From Bacillus haynesii (GTDB lineage Bacteria; Bacillota; Bacilli; Bacillales; Bacillaceae): DNA of 64,000 nt. The stretch is from assembly GCF_001969855.1 (NCBI RefSeq), contig NZ_MRBL01000007.1:248001-312000 (forward strand). Reading direction: 5' to 3'. This document shows positions 58,770 through 64,000 of this stretch, in pieces (position 1 is the stretch's first letter; every line of letters starts with the position of its first letter). Under the pieces are notes generated by a model. The model ran no database searches and was not told the origin of the DNA. It saw nothing but the letters and a program-made list of their open reading frames with translations. A program made the position numbers and the translations under genes.

Positions 58770-59849
58770 ATGAAGATTGCCGAGATTACGACAAACCGCA
58801 TCGCCGTTCCGCTGAAAAAGCCGTTTAAAACGGCGCTTCGAACCGTCCGCACCGCAGAAGCCGTCATTGTTAAACTAACGGCTGAAAACGGGATGACAGG
58901 CTGGGGAGAAGCGCCTCCGACTGCCGTTATCACCGGTGAGACGCTTGACAGTATTGAGGGGGCAGTCAACACGATATTTGCACCCGCGCTCTCCGGGTGC
59001 GACTTGCGAATGGCGGAGGCGATATTTCATGACATCGACAAGCTGATTATCGGAAATACAAGCGCAAAGGCCGCTGTTGAAACAGCCGTCTACGATTGCT
59101 TGGCACAGTTTTGCGGTCTTCCCCTGTATCAATTGCTGGGCGGATACAGGCGGGAGATCGAGACGGATTTTACCGTCAGCGTCAATGACCCGGAAGAAAT
59201 GGGGAAAGACGCGGTCCGTTATGTAAAAGAAGGGTTTCGTACGCTCAAAATTAAGGTTGGAAAAAACGACATGGCAACAGACCTCGAACGGATCAGGGAA
59301 ATCCGCAAACAAGCGGGGCCCGCTGTCCGGATCCGCGTGGACGCCAATCAAGGCTGGACGGCGAAAGAGGCTGTCAAAGCGATTCGGAAAATGGAGGATG
59401 AGGGGCTTTCGATCGAGCTTGTCGAACAGCCGGTCCACCGGTGCGATCTCGAAGGTTTGAAACAGGTGACAGATGCCGTCGAAACGCCGATTATGGCAGA
59501 CGAAAGCGTGTTTACCCCAAAGGATGCTTTTCACGTGCTGAAAACGAGAAGTGCCGATCTCATCAATATTAAACTGATGAAAGCGGGTGGCATCCGCCAG
59601 GCGCTGAAAATCAACGCCATGGCAGAAGCGTGCGGAGTGGCATGCATGGCCGGAAGCATGATCGAGACAAGGCTCGGCATCACAGCAGCCGTCCACTTCG
59701 CAGCAAGCCAGAAAAATGTGACAAAATTTGATTTTGATGCGCCGCTCATGCTGAAGGAGGATATCGTTGAAGGCGGCATCCGCTATCATGCAGGAACGAT
59801 CACGATACCGGATGCTCCCGGACTCGGAATCACGAAAGTCAATCATTGA
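58770..59849 (+). CDS. ykfB: L-Ala-D/L-Glu epimerase YkfB
   Basis: 359 residues from ATG 58770 after AAAGGAGG. Enolase superfamily, muconate-lactonising subgroup. All catalytic residues known for B. subtilis YkfB are at the same numbers: K162 (LKIKVGK), metal ligands D191, E219 and D244, and K268 (INIKLMK). It epimerises L-Ala-D-Glu from murein to L-Ala-L-Glu so that normal peptidases can cut it. Confidence 0.94.
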   Translation: MKIAEITTNRIAVPLKKPFKTALRTVRTAEAVIVKLTAENGMTGWGEAPPTAVITGETLDSIEGAVNTIFAPALSGCDLRMAEAIFHDIDKLIIGNTSAKAAVETAVYDCLAQFCGLPLYQLLGGYRREIETDFTVSVNDPEEMGKDAVRYVKEGFRTLKIKVGKNDMATDLERIREIRKQAGPAVRIRVDANQGWTAKEAVKAIRKMEDEGLSIELVEQPVHRCDLEGLKQVTDAVETPIMADESVFTPKDAFHVLKTRSADLINIKLMKAGGIRQALKINAMAEACGVACMAGSMIETRLGITAAVHFAASQKNVTKFDFDAPLMLKEDIVEGGIRYHAGTITIPDAPGLGITKVNH

Positions 59850-59864
59850 GAGGGGAGAAGACGA

Positions 59865-60752
59865 ATGAGCCTATATACGACAGCCGTCTCAGTCGCCAAT
59901 GTCTGGACCAGTACGGAAGCACCGCGCCATATTGACCGGATGATGCTGGCAAATCCCGTACGTGTGAGAAGCTGGCTTGACGGATTGTCCTACGAGGAGC
60001 GTCTTGAGCTGTGTACGGCAAACCTTGTTCTAACACAGGTTCTTTTCGGAGAAGATGTGCAACTTCTACAAGAGCGGGGAGACTGGGCGTTCGTCATCAT
60101 TCCAGGACAGCCGTCTGCAAAAGACGAACGCGGCTACCCGGGCTGGATTCCAAAAGACTGCCTGGTCGAAAAAAGTCCGGCGAAGTCTGAGGCATGCGCC
60201 GTCATTCAAAAACCGACGGCTTTCTTATATGACGACAAGAAAACGAGAATTCTTGAACTGAGCTTTCTCACCAAGCTGCCTGTCTTGTCTTCGGACGGCA
60301 TCTGGTTTGAAGTCGATACACCGCTCGGCCGCAAATGGCTGAAAAAAGGAGATGCGGACCTTGAAACACCTGTAAAAGGCAGCGGAGACGACATCGTTCA
60401 AACCGGTCAGGCGTTTTTGAATCTGCCCTATCTTTGGGGAGGGATGAGCGGGTTTGGCTACGACTGCTCAGGCTTTGTCTTCAATATGCTGAAGGCGAAC
60501 GGCCACTCCGCACCGCGCGATGCCAGCGATCAGGCGAAAGGCGGAAAAGAGGTGTCCTTCAGCAGCCCGAAGCGGGGCGATTTACTGTTTTTCGCCTATG
60601 AAGAAGGCAGAGGGCGGGTTCATCATGTCGGCATTTACTGCGGAAACGGGCAAATGCTTCACTCTCCAAAAACGGGCAAATCGATTGAGGTCATACCTCT
60701 TAAAGGCACAATTTATGAAAAAGAACTGTGTGCCATCAGGCGCTATTTTTAA
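59865..60752 (+). CDS. ykfC: Gamma-D-glutamyl-L-diamino acid endopeptidase YkfC (NlpC/P60)
   Basis: 295 residues, ATG 59865 after GAGAGGGGAG. Two SH3b-like domains (about 10-165) precede a C-terminal NlpC/P60 domain with the catalytic Cys201 in GYDCSGFVF, His in RVHHVGIYCG and a further polar residue in SPKTGK. No signal peptide: it acts on imported peptides, releasing L-Ala-gamma-D-Glu for YkfB. Order of action is YkfA/YkfC, YkfB, then dipeptidases. Confidence 0.92.
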   Translation: MSLYTTAVSVANVWTSTEAPRHIDRMMLANPVRVRSWLDGLSYEERLELCTANLVLTQVLFGEDVQLLQERGDWAFVIIPGQPSAKDERGYPGWIPKDCLVEKSPAKSEACAVIQKPTAFLYDDKKTRILELSFLTKLPVLSSDGIWFEVDTPLGRKWLKKGDADLETPVKGSGDDIVQTGQAFLNLPYLWGGMSGFGYDCSGFVFNMLKANGHSAPRDASDQAKGGKEVSFSSPKRGDLLFFAYEEGRGRVHHVGIYCGNGQMLHSPKTGKSIEVIPLKGTIYEKELCAIRRYF

Positions 60753-60771
60753 ATAAAACGGGGGGATTGGC

Positions 60772-61785
60772 ATGCAAACCGGCGCATTATTGAAAGTCAG
60801 CCGTCTGAAAATGCACTTTGACGCCGGAAGGGGCAAAACGGTCAAAGCGGTCGACGGCATTTCATTTGATATGAAAGAAGGAGAGACGTTCGGGCTCGTC
60901 GGAGAATCGGGCTGCGGCAAGTCGACATCCGGAAGGGTGCTGATGCGCCTTTATCAGCCGACAGAAGGCGAGATTACATATCGGGGGAAAAACATCCATA
61001 ATCTGAGCGATAACGAATCATTTCAGTACAACCGCAAAATTCAAATGATTTTTCAAGACCCGTATGCTTCATTAAATCCGAGGTTAACGGTCAGGGAGAT
61101 TATGACAGAGCCCATGGAAATCCACGGCCTGTACGGAGGAAAAAGGGCGCGTCTTGAAAAGGCGGACGAGCTCCTGGAAGCAGTCGGCCTGCACAGAAGC
61201 TTTGCCAATCGCTATCCCCATGAGTTCAGCGGCGGGCAGAGGCAAAGAATCGGCATCGCCAGAGCGCTTGCGCTTGAACCTGAATTTATCGTCGCTGATG
61301 AGCCGATATCGGCACTTGACGTCTCTGTCCAGGCGCAGGTCGTCAACCTTTTGAAAAAGCTGCAAAAAGAAAAAGGGCTCACGTTTTTATTTATCGCCCA
61401 CGATCTTTCCATGGTAAAGCACATCAGCGATCGGATCGGCGTCATGTATCTCGGGCACATGGTCGAGATCACCGACAGCGGCCGGCTTTATCAAGAACCG
61501 TTGCATCCTTACACCCAGGCGCTTTTATCGGCTATTCCGATTCCCGATCCGGATGTGGAAGATAAGCGGAAACGAATCATACTGAAAGGCGAGCTGCCAA
61601 GTCCGATCGATCCGCCGAGCGGCTGCGGTTTCAGAACGAGGTGTCCCGCCGCGATGGACATTTGCGCGGCCGAAAAACCGATGTTAAAAGAAGCCGACGA
61701 CGGTCATTTTGTCGCCTGCCATCTGTATGACGGAGACGTGAGAAAAGAGGAGGCCGGCATGAAGGTGACCCTGCAGGCGAGGTGA
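60772..61785 (+). CDS. ykfD: Oligopeptide ABC transporter ATPase YkfD (DppF-like)
   Basis: 337 residues, ATG 60772 after GGGGGGATTGGC. OppF/DppF class: Walker A GESGCGKST, Q-loop MIFQDPYASLNPR, signature FSGGQRQRIGIA, Walker B FIVADEPISALD, H-loop FIAHDLS, and the Cys-containing tail GCGFRTRCPAAMDIC. It has no permease beside it and closes the dpp-ykf operon, so it most probably pairs with DppD in the DppBC transporter. Confidence 0.92.
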   Translation: MQTGALLKVSRLKMHFDAGRGKTVKAVDGISFDMKEGETFGLVGESGCGKSTSGRVLMRLYQPTEGEITYRGKNIHNLSDNESFQYNRKIQMIFQDPYASLNPRLTVREIMTEPMEIHGLYGGKRARLEKADELLEAVGLHRSFANRYPHEFSGGQRQRIGIARALALEPEFIVADEPISALDVSVQAQVVNLLKKLQKEKGLTFLFIAHDLSMVKHISDRIGVMYLGHMVEITDSGRLYQEPLHPYTQALLSAIPIPDPDVEDKRKRIILKGELPSPIDPPSGCGFRTRCPAAMDICAAEKPMLKEADDGHFVACHLYDGDVRKEEAGMKVTLQAR

Positions 61786-61795
61786 ATATAGAAAA

Positions 61796-61819
61796 AGGAG
61801 CCCTTTTTACAGGGCTCCT
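61796..61819. terminator. Terminator between ykfD and ykgA
   Basis: AGGAGCCC/GGGCTCCT 8-bp stem with an 8-base loop. On the minus strand it is followed by TTTTTC, so it ends ykgA transcription well; on the plus strand a T run is lacking. Confidence 0.75.
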
Positions 61820-61876
61820 CAGCTTGCCGGCAACTTCTCCATTTGCTAAGTCGCTGATGCCAAATAAGAATAAGGG

Positions 61877-62764
61877 TCAGGCGCTGCCGTCGTGACATCC
61901 AGTTGAAGTACGTTCAATCGGCAATGTACAGCATCTGAAAGATCCGCCGGATTTTATGATCTCGGATAAGTCGATTTCGATGACCGTATAGCCCCTTTCT
62001 TTGAGCACCTGATTCAAGTGGCGGTTATCAGGCAGGCTGATCACGTTTTTATTGCCGATGGACAGGACGTTTGTGCCGAGTCGGAACTGTTCATCATCCG
62101 TAATTTCGATCATGTCATAGCGTTTTTTCAAGACATCGTATTCTCTTTCTCCCAAGGCTTTTGGATAGACGAGCGCTTCTGTCGGCGAAAGAATGTTAAA
62201 AACGCAGTCCAAATGAAGGAAAGTCTCTTCAAACGGAACCGGTACGACTTCATAAGAGGGAAGCCTGCGCTTCAGCTCTTGGACGGCCGAAAACGTCGTT
62301 CTGTGGCTGATGCCGGCATATATGGTATTTTGGTCGACGAGGATGTCGCCGCCTTCAATTTGATAGCCTTCATTAAATGCGGCCCAGTCGATCTGTTCTT
62401 TTGCCAGCCATTCCCGCAGGACGTTTTCTTCGCCTTGGCGGATGTCGGCTGAAAGCTGAGCGGAAAATACAGTATCTCCGATCGTAAACCCGATATCGCG
62501 CGTGAAGACCTGTTCCGGAAACTGGCTTAAAGCAGGCAGAAGCTCGACTTCAATACCCCGGCTCTCCAATTCTTTTATCAATGTTTCATGCTGGCGGACG
62601 GCCAGCGTTTTATCAATATTATCCTTTTGGAAATACTTTTGTGTTTCGTTGATCACTTCTGCGATCTCCATATACTCCGGTCTGCATAACACCACTTTTT
62701 TTAAGACATCGTATTCGCTTGTGCAGCCCGCCCCACGGTTTTTTTTCGATATTGCTGAGTCCAT
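61877..62764 (-). CDS. ykgA: Amidinotransferase/dimethylargininase family protein YkgA
   Basis: 295 residues from ATG 62764 (GAGAGGACGGGGGAATCAAA before it). Five-fold pseudo-symmetric guanidino-modifying fold: conserved VFTRDIGFTIGD near 86-97, EGGDILVD at 137-144, catalytic H184 (FLHLDCVF), and C278 or C279 (GSFRCCTLPIER). The family includes dimethylarginine dimethylaminohydrolases and arginine deiminases; the substrate of YkgA is not known to me. B. subtilis has ykgB between ykfD and ykgA; here it is missing. Confidence 0.82.
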   Translation of the reverse strand: MDSAISKKNRGAGCTSEYDVLKKVVLCRPEYMEIAEVINETQKYFQKDNIDKTLAVRQHETLIKELESRGIEVELLPALSQFPEQVFTRDIGFTIGDTVFSAQLSADIRQGEENVLREWLAKEQIDWAAFNEGYQIEGGDILVDQNTIYAGISHRTTFSAVQELKRRLPSYEVVPVPFEETFLHLDCVFNILSPTEALVYPKALGEREYDVLKKRYDMIEITDDEQFRLGTNVLSIGNKNVISLPDNRHLNQVLKERGYTVIEIDLSEIIKSGGSFRCCTLPIERTSTGCHDGSA

Positions 62765-62952
62765 TTTGATTCCCCCGTCCTCTCTTTAGTCATTTCATTA
62801 TTCCCTTCCCGAAGCGGGAAATAAACATTTTAGCCAGAAAATCTGACAAGTCAGCCGGATAAAAAAGTTTAGACAAATGAATTCTAATAGTGTTTAATAA
62901 AGAAAAAATCCACTTTACAAATGCATCTTAGTAGACATCAAAGGAGTAATGG

Positions 62953-63474
62953 ATGATGAATGGACCTGAGAAAAGATACTGCAAAGAATCAAAAGTTGTC
63001 AAAACAAGCAGGGTGTTTCCGCTTGACACGAACAATCACAACACATTGTTCGGCGGCAAGCTGATGAGCTATATCGACGATATCGCCTCAATTTCGGCAG
63101 CGAGACACTCGAGGTGTGAAACCGTGACGGCTTCCATGGATTCCGTCGATTTTCTCGAACCGATCCGCCAGGAAGATTCCGTCTGCCTTGAATCTTATGT
63201 GACATGGGTCGGCAGAACGTCCATGGAGGTATTCGTCAAAGTCATTAAAGAGCATTTGCTGACAGGCGAACGAAAGCTTGCGGCGACATCCTTTCTAACC
63301 TTCGTGGCGCTTGATCAAGACGGCAACCCTCAAGCCGTTCCTCAAGTTGTACCGCAGTCTGAAGAAGAAATCATGCTGCACCAGACCGCCCGGCAGCGTG
63401 CCGAAGAACGGAAAAGCCACCGCAAACACAGCAAAGCACTGGCTCAGGCGCTGGCTGTAGACAAACCTTGGTAA
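62953..63474 (+). CDS. ykhA: Acyl-CoA thioesterase YkhA (hotdog fold)
   Basis: 173 residues; ATG 62953 or 62956 after AAAGGAG. Single hotdog domain of the BACH/YciA group: VFPLDTNNHNTLFGGKLMSYIDDIASISAARHS with the catalytic Asn/Asp region, DSVDFLEPIRQEDSV, and a basic C-terminal tail (ERKSHRKHSKALAQ). It hydrolyses short- to medium-chain acyl-CoA. Monocistronic with its own terminator. Confidence 0.9.
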   Translation: MMNGPEKRYCKESKVVKTSRVFPLDTNNHNTLFGGKLMSYIDDIASISAARHSRCETVTASMDSVDFLEPIRQEDSVCLESYVTWVGRTSMEVFVKVIKEHLLTGERKLAATSFLTFVALDQDGNPQAVPQVVPQSEEEIMLHQTARQRAEERKSHRKHSKALAQALAVDKPW

Positions 63475-63484
63475 ACATACGATT

Positions 63485-63518
63485 AAAACCCCGGCTCAGC
63501 ATCAGTTGCCGGGGTTTT
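63485..63518 (+). terminator. Terminator of ykhA
   Basis: AAAACCCCGGC/GCCGGGGTTTT perfect 11-bp stem with a 12-base loop, 10 bases after the ykhA stop. Confidence 0.85.
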
Positions 63519-63591
63519 GCTGTGTAATGAATACACAAACCAATATCTGTTCAAAATAAATGACAAAAAACGGAAAGAAGTTTTGGATGAG

Positions 63592-64000
63592 ATGCTTGAA
63601 TTTGTATGGACTTTTTTAGCCAAGCCCGCTTTAGTGTTTTCTATAGCTTATATTCTTTTTCGAATCGCAGGGAAGAAAGCCGTTTCGCAAATGACGAACT
63701 TCGACCTTTTGCTGACATTTGCGATCGGAACGATCATCAGCGAACCCATACTTACTTCTAAAATTTCAATGTCCATTTATTACGCACTTACCTTTCTGAT
63801 CTTCTATTTGTTGATTGAAAAGCTGTCATTACACAATAAATGGCGATGGTTTCTTGTTGTCAGCCCGACCGTGCTGATTCGAAACGGCAATATTGATAAA
63901 GGGGGATTAAAAAGAGAGCGGCTGACCGTCAATGAACTGCTCGGCAAGTTGCGCGAAAAAGGCTATGCCGACCCGAAAGATATCGACATCGCTCTGATTG
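63592..64000 (+). CDS. DUF421 membrane protein, YkjA-like (5' part)
   Basis: The frame is open to the window end; 136 codons are visible from ATG 63592 (an in-frame TTG at 63583 is another possible start). Three N-terminal helices: ALVFSIAYILFRIAG, FDLLLTFAIGTIISEPIL and IYYALTFLIFYLLIEKL. A cytoplasmic DUF421 part follows with PTVLIRNGNIDKGGLKRERL and TVNELLGKLREKGYADPKDI. This fits the YetF/YkjA family, linked to the spore or cell membrane but without a known activity. B. subtilis ykjA lies just beyond ykhA and hmp; hmp is absent between them here. Confidence 0.8.
   Translation, partial: MLEFVWTFLAKPALVFSIAYILFRIAGKKAVSQMTNFDLLLTFAIGTIISEPILTSKISMSIYYALTFLIFYLLIEKLSLHNKWRWFLVVSPTVLIRNGNIDKGGLKRERLTVNELLGKLREKGYADPKDIDIALI

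Noticed and set aside
58875..59846. Minus-strand frame of 323 codons inside ykfB
   Set aside because: It is opposite an enzyme gene with all catalytic residues intact; coding preference lies on the plus strand.

Overview
The window looks like chromosome of a Bacillus of the B. licheniformis / B. paralicheniformis group. Gene order from spoIIS through pit-ykaA, steT, mhqA (ykcA), htrA, proG, dppA-E, ykfA-D, ykgA and ykhA follows the B. subtilis order. The gamma-glutamyltranspeptidase has the 585-residue length and Thr399 known for B. licheniformis Ggt. Between these backbone blocks lie large accessory insertions.

Layout: (1) 1-6.95 kb is the distal end of a PBSX-like prophage: baseplate/tail proteins, two related tail-fibre genes separated by xkdW- and xkdX-like genes, XhlA/XhlB lysis proteins, an AT-rich acyltransferase 'moron', and an amidase endolysin. 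(2) 7.0-13.05 kb is a hexuronate/aldonate catabolic operon: FadR-type GntR regulator, zinc dehydrogenase, UxuA, fructuronate-reductase-like SDR, LgoD/YjmD-like dehydrogenase, and an ExuT-type transporter. (3) 13.1-16.0 kb, minus strand: ykaA-pit phosphate uptake and the SpoIISABC toxin-antitoxin genes, including two small genes (spoIISB and a spoIISC candidate). (4) 16.3-18.1 kb: secreted Ggt.

(5) 18.2-46.2 kb is a complete rhamnogalacturonan-I utilisation locus: yesL-M-N (membrane protein, sensor kinase, regulator), yesO-P-Q importer, YesR hydrolase, YesS regulator, YesT esterase, yesU, yesV, YesW endolyase, a large secreted esterase with a tandem N-terminal domain, YesX exolyase, an aldo/keto reductase, YesY esterase, YesZ GH42 galactosidase, YetA and the lplABC importer. 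CcpA (cre) sites recur at its internal promoters. Secreted YesW and the large esterase would cut and deacetylate pectin outside the cell. YesOPQ and LplABC would import oligomers, which YesX, YesR, YesT/YesY and YesZ would finish inside. No importer ATPase is encoded here, so a shared MsmX-type ATPase must serve. lplD, which follows lplC in B. subtilis, is absent.

(6) 46.3-52.2 kb: steT, mhqA with a textbook MhqR operator, htrA and proG. Between the facing terminators of mhqA and htrA sits an 882-bp element with inverted repeats and a perfect 8-bp target duplication. It carries a decayed transposase fragment and an intact passenger gene of unknown function. This is the most novel-looking feature of the window. 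(7) 52.35-61.8 kb: dppABCDE-ykfABCD, for uptake and recycling of peptidoglycan peptides, behind a strong promoter with a CodY-like site. (8) 61.9-64 kb: ykgA, ykhA and the start of a DUF421 membrane protein cut by the window edge. No tRNA, rRNA or CRISPR array was seen.
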